Translations under genes and position numbers: made by a program
Assembly: GCF_900250115.1 (NCBI RefSeq)
Contig: NZ_LT984803.1
Coordinates: 2,941,583-3,005,582 of the forward strand
Source: Cupriavidus taiwanensis
GTDB lineage: Bacteria > Pseudomonadota > Gammaproteobacteria > Burkholderiales > Burkholderiaceae
DNA length: 64,000 bases
Direction: 5' to 3'
The notes under the pieces: model-generated
The model's database searches: none
What the model was told of the DNA's origin: nothing
Seen by the model: only the letters and a program-made list of their open reading frames with translations
In this document: piece after piece, positions 9,824-18,456 of the stretch
Numbering within the stretch: position 1 is the first letter of the stretch
How the letters are laid out: each line of letters opens with the position of its first letter

Positions 9824-10995
9824 TCGGTGGTAGCGGGTCCAACCCGTCAATGGACCAAGGGAGACTGCACGCGTTTTAAGAAGCCGGTCGGGCCTGGTCT
9901 GCGTCAAAGTTCTCGTGCTCCTCAGCTACTACCTTCGTCATTGCATCGAAGCGCGCATCGCGCTTTTCGGTTCATCTTGCTTCCTGCTTCGCTGCAATGA
10001 AGTGAGACTCTTGTCAAGGCGAATCATAATTCGTTTGCACGATGATGTTAAGAAAAAAGTGCAAAAAAACTTGCCTGCATGCACCGCTCCAGCTAGTTCT
10101 CACGCGCGTCGTCACGAAGACGTTGCCGACGACATCAAAACGCGTCGCACGCATGCCGGTGTCGGGACCCACCACGCGTGCTCGCGCACGCCGCGCGCTG
10201 CCCCGTCGCTGAACGCGCGCGCCGCAGCTTTTACACACAGTCCCGCGTAGCGATGACAAGCCGCGCTGCGAGTGCGCGGTGACTGCGAGAAGCTCTGCCG
10301 CGCGCCCTCGCGCTTTCTCAAAAGCCGCATGGACAAAGGCTTTGCGGGCGATGCACCGATACGCGAGCGGCGCGCCCCGCGCAACGCGGCGGCACGCTTC
10401 GACACGCGCGCGCCGCGAACTCCGGCGCGCGCTCTGCATGCTTTACACACTCGACCCGGCACGCACGCGCAGCGCCGCGCTCGATGCTCGGCGACACCGG
10501 CGTCGGTCGCTGCGCGACACCATCGCCGAGCACGCGCGCGAGTGATGCGTGTACGCAACGGTTTGCATCGAAGCAACATCGAAAGGGCATCGCGAAGGCA
10601 TCGCAGAGACAGCGCGGCGGCATCGAAGCATTGCGATCGAGCCATGCCGCGACGACCGCGAAGCATCGCGGCAACACTCCGGCAGTCGCTGCGATGAGGG
10701 CGCGTCGCGTCGCGCGATCCGGAGCACGCGCGGCGCGATTCGCGGATGCGTGCGCGCCTTCGCGACGCGCGCGGCAAGTTGCCGCGCGGTGTCTCGTACG
10801 TCCGCTTAGAGGATTGCTTCGGCGGCGCGTGCAGGCGCGTTTTGCTGCGCCACAAAAACCCGCAATCCCCCGCCGCACGCGGCCTGGCGGGCAGCAGCCG
10901 GGTGCGGCGAAGCGGCGCGCGCCACGCCGCGCCGGATTGCGGCGCGGCGGCTGCGCCAGTAGATTGGCGTGGCTACGGACCTCAAAGGAGACATC
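9824..10995. other. 1.17 kb region without a supportable gene, CGCG-rich, repetitive
   Basis: About 9910-10080 is comparatively AT-rich and could hold promoters. From about 10090 to 10960 the sequence is dominated by CGCG, GCGC and GCATCG words. Frames on both strands here translate to Arg/Ala/Cys-rich strings without domain character, and no frame shows the third-position bias of its neighbours. TTTACACAC occurs twice, near 10230 and 10442, each followed by a CCCG-containing stretch. No tRNA or known RNA is recognised. Confidence 0.6.
10563..10673. repeat. Cluster of GCATCG-type short repeats
   Basis: Within about 110 nt the hexamer GCATCG recurs at least five times, often followed by AAG or CG (GCATCGAAG, GCATCGCGAAGG, GCATCGCAG, GCATCGCGG). 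The copies are irregularly spaced and are not CRISPR-like, since there are no constant repeats with unique spacers. The function is unknown. Confidence 0.5.
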
Positions 10996-11460
10996 ATGCG
11001 CAGCCCTTCCCTCATTGCTTCCACGGTACGCGCCGCGGTGCTGGCCGCCACCCTGCTCGCCAGCGCCGCGGCGCTGGCGCAGGCCACGCCGAGCGGCACG
11101 TGGAAGACCATCGACGACAACACCGGCAAGCCGCGCGGACTGGTGGAGATCACCGAGAAGAACGGCGTCTACAGCGGACGCCTGCTCAAGAGCTTCGTCG
11201 ACAGCGACGGCAAGCCGCGGGTCTGTGACAAGTGCACCGATGCACGCAAGGACCAGCCGCTGATCGGCATGACCATCCTGTCCGGCCTGCGCAAGACCGG
11301 CGACAACGAGTGGAGCGGCGGCGAGATCCTGGATCCGGAGAACGGCAAGGTCTACAAGAGCAAGATGTCGCTGGCCGAGGATGGCAACAAGCTCAACGTG
11401 CGCGGCTTCATCGGCATCAGCCTGATCGGACGCACCCAGACCTGGGAGCGCGAGCACTGA
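10996..11460 (+). CDS. DUF2147 family secreted protein
   Basis: 154 residues from ATG 10996, with AAAGGAG at 10984-10990. A cleavable signal peptide ends near ALAQATPSG (about residue 29). The mature part shows the DUF2147 pattern: GTWKTIDDNTGKPRGLVEI at its start, a CDKCTD cysteine pair, IGMTILSGLRK, and a basic/aromatic C-terminus (GRTQTWERE). It is predicted to be periplasmic and the family has no settled function. It is convergent with the TonB receptor across a shared terminator. Confidence 0.88.
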   Translation: MRSPSLIASTVRAAVLAATLLASAAALAQATPSGTWKTIDDNTGKPRGLVEITEKNGVYSGRLLKSFVDSDGKPRVCDKCTDARKDQPLIGMTILSGLRKTGDNEWSGGEILDPENGKVYKSKMSLAEDGNKLNVRGFIGISLIGRTQTWEREH

Positions 11461-11530
11461 TCGCTGCCGGCACTCAGGGTTTCTCCGGGGCATGCCGTTG
11501 CATGCCCGGTCAAAGGAGAACCAACAGGCG

Positions 11531-11568
11531 AAAAAAAACCGGGCGGTGATGAACCGCCCGGTTTTTTT
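11531..11568. terminator. Bidirectional Rho-independent terminator
   Basis: ACCGGGCGGT and ACCGCCCGGT pair around GATGA, flanked by an A-run on the left (11531-11538) and a T-run on the right (11562-11568). It can therefore stop the DUF2147 transcript (+) and the TonB receptor transcript (-), whose genes converge here. Confidence 0.9.
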
Positions 11569-11585
11569 GTCCCCGATGCTGCGCT

Positions 11586-13706
11586 TTACATGCGGTAGCG
11601 CAGGGTTGCCATGACGCTGCGCGGAGCGCCCGGCATGTTCAGGTTGGGGTTGGTGCCGTGCGCCGAGACGATGTAGCCCTTGTCGAACAGGTTGTACACG
11701 TTCAGCTGGGCCTCGAAGGCGCCGCGGCGGTACCAGGCCATCGCGTCGGCGGTGACATAGCCGGGCAGGGTCACGGTGTTGCCCGGATTCGCGAAGCGCT
11801 TGCCGACCAGGTTCAGACCGGCACCCACACCGAAGCCGTGGCCCAGATCCTTGGTCAGCCAGACGTTGCCGCTGTGCATCGGCGTAATCGTCGCGCGCTT
11901 GCCCTGAACCGGTTGTCCAGCATCGATCTGGGTAGAGTTAGTGACCCGGGCGTCAAGGTAAGCATAGCCAGCCAGTACACGCCAACCTTGCGGCAGTTCC
12001 GCCGCACCGGACAGTTCCACGCCATCGGTCCGCTGCGTGCCGATCGGAAGGATGGCATTGCCGGCGGCGTTCTGCACCTTCATGTTGTTCCGCTCCAGGC
12101 GAAACACCGAGATCGTCGTGCTGGCCTTGCCGTTCAGCCAATCGTACTTAGCGCCGACTTCCGTATTCCGGGTGCTCTCCGGACCGAGATCCGCATTGTT
12201 GGCCGCCACAGCGAACGCTTCGCCGGACGGCTGGAACGACTTGCTCCACGACACATAGTACGACTGCGTCTTGCTCGGCTGCCACACAAGGCCGGCACGC
12301 GGGCTCCAGGCAGTGTCGGTGCGAGACAGGTCGCGCTGGCCGGCGATGCGGTTCTTGGTCTCCTGCTGGAAGTTGTCGTAGCGCACCCCGACCAGCGCCT
12401 TCCACTGCTCGCTGAAGGTGATCATGTCCTGGGTGTAGAACGCCAGCGTGTCGAAGATGCCCAGGTTCGAGGTGGTCGGGGTGCCCGGCGCCAGGCGCGG
12501 CAGCACCGGCAGCACCGGGTTGAACAGGTCGAAGGTGCCCGGCACCGGCTTGGTGTTGTTGATCTGGTCCTTGTTCTGCTGACCGATCTCCATGCCGTAC
12601 AGGATCTCGTGCTTGGTGCCGAAGATCGTCGCCTTCTGGATCAGGTCGGTCTGGTTGAACCAGCCATGTTCCTCACGGCGGACATTGCCGTGGTTCATGG
12701 TCAGCTGTTGCGTCGCTTCGTTGACCGCGGCGGTCAGCGTGTTGTTGCGATCGAGCGAGTAGTGGTAATACCGCGTGGCATTGCGGATCGACCAGTTCTC
12801 ATTGAAGCGATGGTTGATCGTGGCGGTGCCGGAGAACACACGCGACTGCGAGTAGTCCGCATCGCGCGCATTGGCCGCGCCGTAGTAGCGCGACGCGGGC
12901 ACGTCCACCGGCCGCCCGCGGTACGCCGGGATGCCGAAATCGGTGACGCGGCGGTCTTCCAGGTAGTCGGCCTGGAACAGCACGGTGGTCTCGGGCGCCA
13001 CGCGCAACTCCAGCGACGGCGCGATCGCCGCCCGGTCCAGGAATTGCTGCGAGCGGTAGCTGTTGGCCTTCTCCACCGCGCCGGTCACCCGGAACGCCGC
13101 GGCGCCGTCGGCGAACACTCGGCCCACGTCGGCCTCGGCGCGGCGGTCGGCCCACATGCCGTAGCTGAGCGCGAAGTCGGTGACGTCGATGCCCGGCTTC
13201 TTGGTCACGCGGTTGATCAGGCCACCCGACGAGCCGCGCCCGTACAGCACCGCGGCCGGTCCCTTGATGACTTCGACGCGGTCGACGTTGGACATGTCGC
13301 GGAAGTACAGCGCGTCGTCGCGGATGCCGTCGACGAACTGGTCGGCGATGGCGGTGAAGCCGCGGATCGAGACCTGGTCGCGCTGGCCGTCGCCGTGCGA
13401 GAACGACACGCCCGGCACGTTCTTCAGCGCGTCCTGCATCGAGGTGGCGTGCTGGTCGCGCATCACCTCGGCGGTGACCACGTTGACGGTCTGGGGGACA
13501 TCGCGTAGCGGCGCTTCGGTCTTGGTCGCGCTGACCGCATTGGGCGGGTTGTAGCCCTCCCCCAGCTCGCGGCTGACATCCGCCTTGACGGTGACCTCCG
13601 GCAACTGCGCCGGCGTCGCCGGTGCGGACTGCGCCCACACCAGCATCGGTTGAAAAACGAAGCTCCCCGCCACCGCGGCACAAATCGGGTGAAGTTTTAT
13701 TCTCAT
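11586..13706 (-). CDS. TonB-dependent siderophore receptor
   Basis: 706 residues, a normal size. A signal peptide of about 25 residues (cleavage near VWAQSAP) is followed by LPEVTVKAD in the TonB-box region, a plug domain (APLRDVPQTVNVV to VEVIKGPAAVLYGRGSSGGLINRVTKK) and a C-terminal beta-barrel ending LRYRM. The plug pattern is that of ferric-siderophore receptors of the Fiu/FhuA type. It imports an iron chelate across the outer membrane using TonB energy; the ligand cannot be specified. A candidate Fur box lies 75-91 nt upstream. No cytoplasmic iron transporter is adjacent. Confidence 0.93.
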   Translation of the reverse strand: MRIKLHPICAAVAGSFVFQPMLVWAQSAPATPAQLPEVTVKADVSRELGEGYNPPNAVSATKTEAPLRDVPQTVNVVTAEVMRDQHATSMQDALKNVPGVSFSHGDGQRDQVSIRGFTAIADQFVDGIRDDALYFRDMSNVDRVEVIKGPAAVLYGRGSSGGLINRVTKKPGIDVTDFALSYGMWADRRAEADVGRVFADGAAAFRVTGAVEKANSYRSQQFLDRAAIAPSLELRVAPETTVLFQADYLEDRRVTDFGIPAYRGRPVDVPASRYYGAANARDADYSQSRVFSGTATINHRFNENWSIRNATRYYHYSLDRNNTLTAAVNEATQQLTMNHGNVRREEHGWFNQTDLIQKATIFGTKHEILYGMEIGQQNKDQINNTKPVPGTFDLFNPVLPVLPRLAPGTPTTSNLGIFDTLAFYTQDMITFSEQWKALVGVRYDNFQQETKNRIAGQRDLSRTDTAWSPRAGLVWQPSKTQSYYVSWSKSFQPSGEAFAVAANNADLGPESTRNTEVGAKYDWLNGKASTTISVFRLERNNMKVQNAAGNAILPIGTQRTDGVELSGAAELPQGWRVLAGYAYLDARVTNSTQIDAGQPVQGKRATITPMHSGNVWLTKDLGHGFGVGAGLNLVGKRFANPGNTVTLPGYVTADAMAWYRRGAFEAQLNVYNLFDKGYIVSAHGTNPNLNMPGAPRSVMATLRYRM

Positions 13707-13780
13707 TGGCCTGTAATCGACTGTAATAATTTAAAAATGCCGGCAAATTATCGATTACGGCTTTGTCACGGTCAACGAGA

Positions 13781-13797
13781 TTGCGAATTATTCCTAT
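13781..13797 (-). promoter_or_regulatory. Candidate Fur box upstream of the TonB receptor
   Basis: TTGCGAATTATTCCTAT matches the Fur-box form TTGAGAATNATTCTCAA at 12 of 16 defined positions, in an AT-rich patch between the receptor and the LysR gene. The position suits repression of the receptor by Fur-Fe2+ in iron-replete cells. It is a match by eye only. Confidence 0.5.
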
Positions 13798-13885
13798 TCC
13801 CAATCCGGATATGTTGCTTTCAACACAATGGCACCCACCTGGCGGGAATCGATTGGTGGCCCTTTTCTGACTTCAAGGGGACGCG

Positions 13886-14758
13886 CTAGGCCAGTTGTGC
13901 AGCCAGCGCATCGCGCGCTTGCGCAATGAAGGCCGACTCCCCCCGCCGCGCTGGCAGCAGGAAGAATTCCGCCTCGGGCAGCCGCGGCAATCCCAGCCGC
14001 GCAACCGTGGCGGCGTCCAGCGGCGCCACGCCCGGCCCGATCGCCGATGCGTTCAGGCACGACACGCCCAGCCCCGCTGCCAGCGCCAGGTGCAACCCCG
14101 CCACCCCGGAGGCAGAGTGCGCGATCTCGAACGGCACCCGCTTGCGCAGCAGCCGCTGCACCACGTACTGGTGCAGCGAGCAGGTATCGGGCAGCAGCAC
14201 CAGCGGCACGGTCGCGGGCAGGCTGTCGGCTTCTGTCGGCGCGGCGACCCAGGCGAGCGGCTCGCGCCGCAGCACCGTGCCGCGCGCGGCCGGCCCGCGC
14301 GTGCCCGGCAGGCGCATGCTGAGGCCGATATCGAAGGTGTCGCGCCCGGCGGCGGCGTCGATCGCCGCGCTCTTCATCACCGTCACGTGCAGGCGCAGGT
14401 ACGGATAGCGCTCGCGCAGGCGCCGCAGCATGCCGGCAATCTCGCCGGGGCGGAAATAGTCGGTCACCGCCAGGCGCAGTTCGCCTTCCAGCGCGTGGCC
14501 GCGCAACTCCTGCAAGGCCAGCTCGTTCAGCGCCAGGATGCGCCGCGCGTGCGCCAGCAGCCGCTGCCCGGCCGGCGTCGGCTGCGCGCCGTGGCGGCCG
14601 CGCGTCAGCAGCGGCACGCCGGCGCGCTCTTCCAGCTTGCGCAGCTGCTCGCTGACAGACGACTGCGACAGGAACAGCCTGGGCGCCGCGGCCGACAGGC
14701 TGCCGCTGTCGGCAACCGTCACGAAGGTGCGCAACTGGTCGGTGTCGAAGCCACGCAT
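13886..14758 (-). CDS. LysR-family transcriptional regulator
   Basis: 290 residues. The N-terminal winged helix-turn-helix is FDTDQLRTFVTVADSGSLSA followed by SQSSVSEQLRKLEE, and the C-terminal part is a periplasmic-binding-protein-like effector domain (LRLAVTDYFRP onward). It is divergent from the tautomerase gene with 131 nt between them, which contain a perfect T-N11-A palindrome. It probably controls the tautomerase and possibly the downstream GntP permease. The effector is unknown. Confidence 0.92.
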   Translation of the reverse strand: MRGFDTDQLRTFVTVADSGSLSAAAPRLFLSQSSVSEQLRKLEERAGVPLLTRGRHGAQPTPAGQRLLAHARRILALNELALQELRGHALEGELRLAVTDYFRPGEIAGMLRRLRERYPYLRLHVTVMKSAAIDAAAGRDTFDIGLSMRLPGTRGPAARGTVLRREPLAWVAAPTEADSLPATVPLVLLPDTCSLHQYVVQRLLRKRVPFEIAHSASGVAGLHLALAAGLGVSCLNASAIGPGVAPLDAATVARLGLPRLPEAEFFLLPARRGESAFIAQARDALAAQLA

Positions 14759-14788
14759 GGCAAGCCTCCGGGCAGGGTTGGAATGATT

Positions 14789-14801
14789 TCGGCATAGCCG
14801 A
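14789..14801. promoter_or_regulatory. LysR box between the regulator and the tautomerase
   Basis: TCGGCATAGCCGA is a perfect inverted repeat (TCGGC-ATA-GCCGA) fitting T-N11-A. It lies 30 nt upstream of the regulator start and 88 nt upstream of the tautomerase start, as expected for the primary recognition site of the divergent LysR protein. Confidence 0.65.
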
Positions 14802-14889
14802 TGGAATGCATCGATTATTCCCGCTTTTCCGATACCACGCCACGCCCTACCATGGCTTCACCAACCCGCTCGAACCCAAGGAGCCCGCC

Positions 14890-15282
14890 ATGCCCCACAT
14901 CGTCCTGCACCTGTCCGGCCACCCCGATGCCGACCTCACCCGCCGCAGCGCCAGGGCCATTGCCGACCTGACCGAGCGCGTGCTCGGCAAAGCGCGCGAC
15001 GTGATCGCCGTGACGGTCCAGTACATCCCGCACGACCACTGGATCATCGCCGACGCGCCGCTGTCCGAGCATGGCTGCAACGCCTTCCACCTGGATATCA
15101 GCGTGACCGACGAAACCAACACCAAGGCGGAGAAGGCGCAGTTCATCGCGGCCGTGTTCGAGACCATGTCCGGCCTGCTCGGCAAGCTGCATCCGGTCTC
15201 CTACGTCCACGTGATCGACGCCCGTGCCGCGGCGTATGGCTACGGCGGGCGCACGCAGGAGTATCGCCACCAGCACCGGTGA
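14890..15282 (+). CDS. Tautomerase-superfamily protein
   Basis: 130 residues from ATG 14890; removal of Met exposes Pro2, the catalytic base of 4-oxalocrotonate tautomerase/MIF-type enzymes (MPHIVLHLSG). The length corresponds to two beta-alpha-beta halves, as in fused or long tautomerases. Residues AISVT-type strands (VIAVTVQYIP, AFHLDISVTDETNT) fit the fold. It would catalyse keto-enol tautomerisation or a related step in the cytoplasm; the substrate is unknown. It is divergent from a LysR gene and followed 202 nt later by a GntP permease. Confidence 0.85.
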   Translation: MPHIVLHLSGHPDADLTRRSARAIADLTERVLGKARDVIAVTVQYIPHDHWIIADAPLSEHGCNAFHLDISVTDETNTKAEKAQFIAAVFETMSGLLGKLHPVSYVHVIDARAAAYGYGGRTQEYRHQHR

Positions 15283-15484
15283 ACCTGCCCTGCTCCTTCA
15301 TGCCGGCCGCCGCCACCGGCGCGGCCGGCGGCGAGCCGCGAGGTTTCGCCGACGGCCAAGCTGTGGCACAGTCGCCGGCTGATCCCTTTTCCTGACGCAC
15401 AGAACGAGACAACGCGCCACCAGCGCAGCCCCCCGCGCGGCAACGGACCGCACCTCAGGAGAAGGCAACCCTGAAGGAGATCCG

Positions 15485-16876
15485 ATGTCGTTCCTGATCG
15501 TACTGGCAGCCCTTGCCTTTCTGATGTTCGCCGCCTATCGCGGCTACAGCGTGATCCTGTTCGCGCCGATCGCCGCGCTGGCCGCGGTGCTGCTGACCGA
15601 CCCGTCGGCGGTGGCGCCGGTGTTCAGCGGCATCTTCATGGAGAAGATGGTCGGCTTCGTGAAGCTGTATTTCCCCGTGTTCTTATTGGGCGCGGTGTTC
15701 GGCAAGGTGGTCGAGCTGTCGGGCTTTTCCGAGTCCATCGTCGCCGCGGCGATCCGCTATATCGGGCGGTCGCGCGCCAACGCGGTGATCGTCACGGTGT
15801 GCGCGCTGCTGACCTACGGCGGCGTGTCGCTGTTCGTGGTGGTGTTCGCGGTCTACCCGTTCGCCGCCGAACTGTATCGCCAGAGCAACATCCCGAAGCG
15901 GCTGATGCCGGGCGCGATCGCGCTGGGCGCGTTCTCGTTCACCATGGATTCGCTGCCGGGCACCGCCCAGATCCAGAACATCATCCCCACCAACTTCTTC
16001 AACACCACCTCGTGGGCAGCGCCGGTGCTGGGCGTGGCCGGCTCGCTCTTTATCCTGGTGGTGGGCCTGAGCTACCTGGAATGGCGCCGCCGCGCCGCCG
16101 CCGCGCGCGGCGAGGGCTACGGCACCAACCTGCGCAACGAGCCCGAGCGCAGCCAGGCCGGCAAGCTGCCGCATCCGCTGCTGGCGCTGCTGCCGCTGGT
16201 GGTGGTGGGTGTGGCCAACTTCTGGCTGACGCGGATGATTCCGCTGTGGTACGGCGAAGCCAGCAGCGTGGCGCTGCCCGGGCTGGCCAGTCCGGTGGAA
16301 ACCAGGATCGCCAGCGTCACCGCGATCTGGGCGGTGGAAGGCGCGTTGCTGCTGGGCATCGCGGTGGTGCTGGTGACCGCCTTCGGCGCCCTGCGCGAGC
16401 GCTTTGCCGAGGGCACCAAGGGCGCGGTCGGCGGCGCCCTGCTGGCGTCGATGAACACCGCGTCGGAATACGGCTTCGGCGGCGTCATCGCGGCGCTGCC
16501 GGGCTTCCTGGTGGTCAGCGACGCGCTGCGCGCCATTCCCAACCCGCTGGTCAATGCCGCGGTCTCGGTCAGCACGCTGGCCGGCATCACCGGCTCGGCC
16601 TCCGGTGGCATGAGCATTGCGCTGGCGGCGATGTCGCAGACCTTCATCGCCGGCGCGCAGGCCATGCAGATTCCGCTGGAGGTGCTGCACCGCGTGGTGT
16701 CGATGGCCAGCGGCGGCATGGACACCCTGCCGCACAACGGTGCCGTGATCACGCTGCTGGCGGTGACCGGCCTGACCCACCGCGAGTCCTACCGCGATAT
16801 CTTCGCGGTCACGCTGATCAAGACCGGCGCGGTGTTCTTCGTCATTGCGCTGTATTTTCTGACCGGACTGGTCTGA
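15485..16876 (+). CDS. GntP-family permease
   Basis: 463 residues with about 12-14 hydrophobic segments. Family features include the long hydrophobic N-terminus (MSFLIVLAALAFLMFAAYRGYSV), the TMDSLPGTAQIQNIIPT motif and the C-terminal SGGMDTLPHNGAVITLL. GntP proteins are proton symporters for gluconate, hydroxybutyrate and related acids in the inner membrane. AAGGAGATCCG just upstream supports ATG 15485. The context (tautomerase upstream, aldo/keto reductase downstream) suggests uptake of a small hydroxy or keto acid. Confidence 0.9.
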   Translation: MSFLIVLAALAFLMFAAYRGYSVILFAPIAALAAVLLTDPSAVAPVFSGIFMEKMVGFVKLYFPVFLLGAVFGKVVELSGFSESIVAAAIRYIGRSRANAVIVTVCALLTYGGVSLFVVVFAVYPFAAELYRQSNIPKRLMPGAIALGAFSFTMDSLPGTAQIQNIIPTNFFNTTSWAAPVLGVAGSLFILVVGLSYLEWRRRAAAARGEGYGTNLRNEPERSQAGKLPHPLLALLPLVVVGVANFWLTRMIPLWYGEASSVALPGLASPVETRIASVTAIWAVEGALLLGIAVVLVTAFGALRERFAEGTKGAVGGALLASMNTASEYGFGGVIAALPGFLVVSDALRAIPNPLVNAAVSVSTLAGITGSASGGMSIALAAMSQTFIAGAQAMQIPLEVLHRVVSMASGGMDTLPHNGAVITLLAVTGLTHRESYRDIFAVTLIKTGAVFFVIALYFLTGLV

Positions 16877-16977
16877 AGCATTCCCGGCGCGCGCCGGTTG
16901 TACATTGGCGATGTTGTTAACTAGTGTGGTTGGGTGCCGCACGGGCGCCCGACCCCGGCCAACCTGGAAGCCAAGCG

Positions 16978-17811
16978 ATGAAGCAAGTCACCCTGCCCGA
17001 CGGCGAGCGCATCCCGGCGCTCGGCATGGGCACCTGGAATATGGGCGAGTCGCCCGCCGCGCGCGCCGAGGAAATTGCCACGCTGCGCCTGGGGCTGGAC
17101 CTGGGCCTGCGCCTGATCGACACCGCCGAGATGTACGGCGAGGGCCAGTCCGAGGCCATGATCGGCGAGGCCATCGCCAGCCGCCGCGACCAGGCCTTCC
17201 TGGTCAGCAAGGTCTACCCGTTCAACGCCAGCCGGCGCGGCACGGTGCAGGCCTGCGAGCGCAGCCTGAAGCGGCTGGGCACCGACCGCATCGACCTCTA
17301 CCTGCTGCACTGGCGCGGCGGCGTGCCGCTGGAAGAGACCGTGCAGGCCATGGAGGCGCTGCAGCGCGACGGCAAGATCCGCCACTGGGGCGTCAGCAAC
17401 CTGGACCTGTCCGATATGCAGGAATTGTGGGACGCACCGGGCGGCAGCCGCGTCGCCACCAACCAGCTGCTGTACAACCTGGGCCGGCGCGGCATCGAGT
17501 GGGACCTGTTGCCGTGGCTGCGCCAGCGCGGCGTGCCGGTGATGGCCTATTCCCCGATCGAGCAGTCGCGCCTGCTGGGGCATCCCGGTCTCAAGCGCTT
17601 CGCGCGCGACCACGGCATGAGCGCGGCGCAGGCGGCGCTGGCCTGGCTGCTGGCGCAGGAGGGCGTCATCGCCATCCCCAAGACCGGCCGGCGCGAACGC
17701 CTGCAGGAAAACCTGGCGGCGCTGTCGCAGATCCTGTCGCCGGCCCAGCTGGCCGAGCTCGACCGCATCTTCCCGCCGCCAGACGGTCCCGGGCCGCTGG
17801 AAATGCTCTGA
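16978..17811 (+). CDS. Aldo/keto reductase
   Basis: 277 residues from ATG 16978; the frame is open from 16924 but the conserved protein starts MKQVTLPDGERIPALGMGTWNMG. The (beta/alpha)8 fold shows the catalytic Asp and Tyr in LIDTAEMYGEG, a Lys in LVSKVYP and His in YLLHWRG, plus the NADPH phosphate site AIPKTGRRERLQEN. It reduces carbonyls with NADPH in the cytoplasm; the substrate is not predictable. It lies 101 nt after the GntP permease and converges on a lipoprotein gene across a GC palindrome at 17815-17832 that has no T tract. Confidence 0.93.
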   Translation: MKQVTLPDGERIPALGMGTWNMGESPAARAEEIATLRLGLDLGLRLIDTAEMYGEGQSEAMIGEAIASRRDQAFLVSKVYPFNASRRGTVQACERSLKRLGTDRIDLYLLHWRGGVPLEETVQAMEALQRDGKIRHWGVSNLDLSDMQELWDAPGGSRVATNQLLYNLGRRGIEWDLLPWLRQRGVPVMAYSPIEQSRLLGHPGLKRFARDHGMSAAQAALAWLLAQEGVIAIPKTGRRERLQENLAALSQILSPAQLAELDRIFPPPDGPGPLEML

Positions 17812-17830
17812 CCCGACGGCGCGCGCGCCG

Positions 17831-18244
17831 TCAGTTCTGGCGCGCCACGTAGCGCTCGCGCTCGACGTAGCGCACCAGGTAGTTGCGCGCCTTGTCGCGG
17901 GTGTCGGCGGTCACGCGCGCCGCCGCCTGGCGCGCGCTGCTCTTGCCGTGCGACGACGACATCTGCGCGTCGAGATAGCTGCGGAACGCACTGTGCATCG
18001 CATCCAGTTCCGGCTGGCATGCGGACAGCGCCAGGTCGGCCACGTCCCTGGACTGGCCCTTGGCCGACAGGTTGTCGTTCGCCTTCTTCTGCGTGCAATC
18101 CATGTATCTGGCGCGCAGCGCCTGCCATTCGCTGCCGGTGTCGGCCGCCGGGGCCGATACCGCGGCGTCAGTGGAAGCCCCCGGAGGCTGCGAAGCGCAG
18201 GCGGCCAGCAGGATCAGGGGCAATGCGGTGAGAAGTTTCTTCAT
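17831..18244 (-). CDS. Small putative lipoprotein of unknown function
   Basis: 137 residues. A short signal peptide (MKKLLTALPLILLAACASQP) ends at a lipobox with Cys about residue 16. A low-complexity Ala/Ser/Pro segment follows, then a helical, charged domain with two conserved-looking cysteines (DCTQKKAND and LSACQPELD). No family is recognised with confidence. It is predicted to be anchored in the envelope. Confidence 0.7.
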   Translation of the reverse strand: MKKLLTALPLILLAACASQPPGASTDAAVSAPAADTGSEWQALRARYMDCTQKKANDNLSAKGQSRDVADLALSACQPELDAMHSAFRSYLDAQMSSSHGKSSARQAAARVTADTRDKARNYLVRYVERERYVARQN

Positions 18245-18456
18245 GGCGGGTCAAGATGCGGTGACGGCGCAGCGGCGGTCACATGGGCATAAGCCAGCCA
18301 TGGGACGTACCGGGCGCAAGGCCCGTTATTCTTGCCGCGAATGGCCATCCCACACCACCTTCGTCACAAATGGAAACGACTCGGCGGCGTGAATCATTTG
18401 CCCGGGTGATTTCGGCGCCTATGCTTCAAAGACGACAACAACACCAAGGAGACGAG

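Noticed and set aside
10563..10673. Possible CRISPR array
   Set aside because: The repeated word is only 6-9 nt, spacing is irregular, and there are no cas genes.
10014..11493. Arg/Ala-rich frames of 88-391 residues on both strands in the CGCG-rich tract
   Set aside because: No domain character, no third-position bias and no ribosome binding sites; high GC alone keeps the frames open.
11658..13508. 616-residue plus-strand frame opposite the TonB receptor
   Set aside because: Shadow of the receptor gene, with no recognisable domain.
15683..16942. 419-residue minus-strand frame opposite the GntP permease
   Set aside because: Polar His/Gln/Arg-rich antisense translation of a membrane protein gene.
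17815..17832. GACGGCGCGCGCGCCGTC palindrome between convergent genes as a terminator
   Set aside because: No T tract on either strand; it may still form a hairpin but cannot be called an intrinsic terminator.
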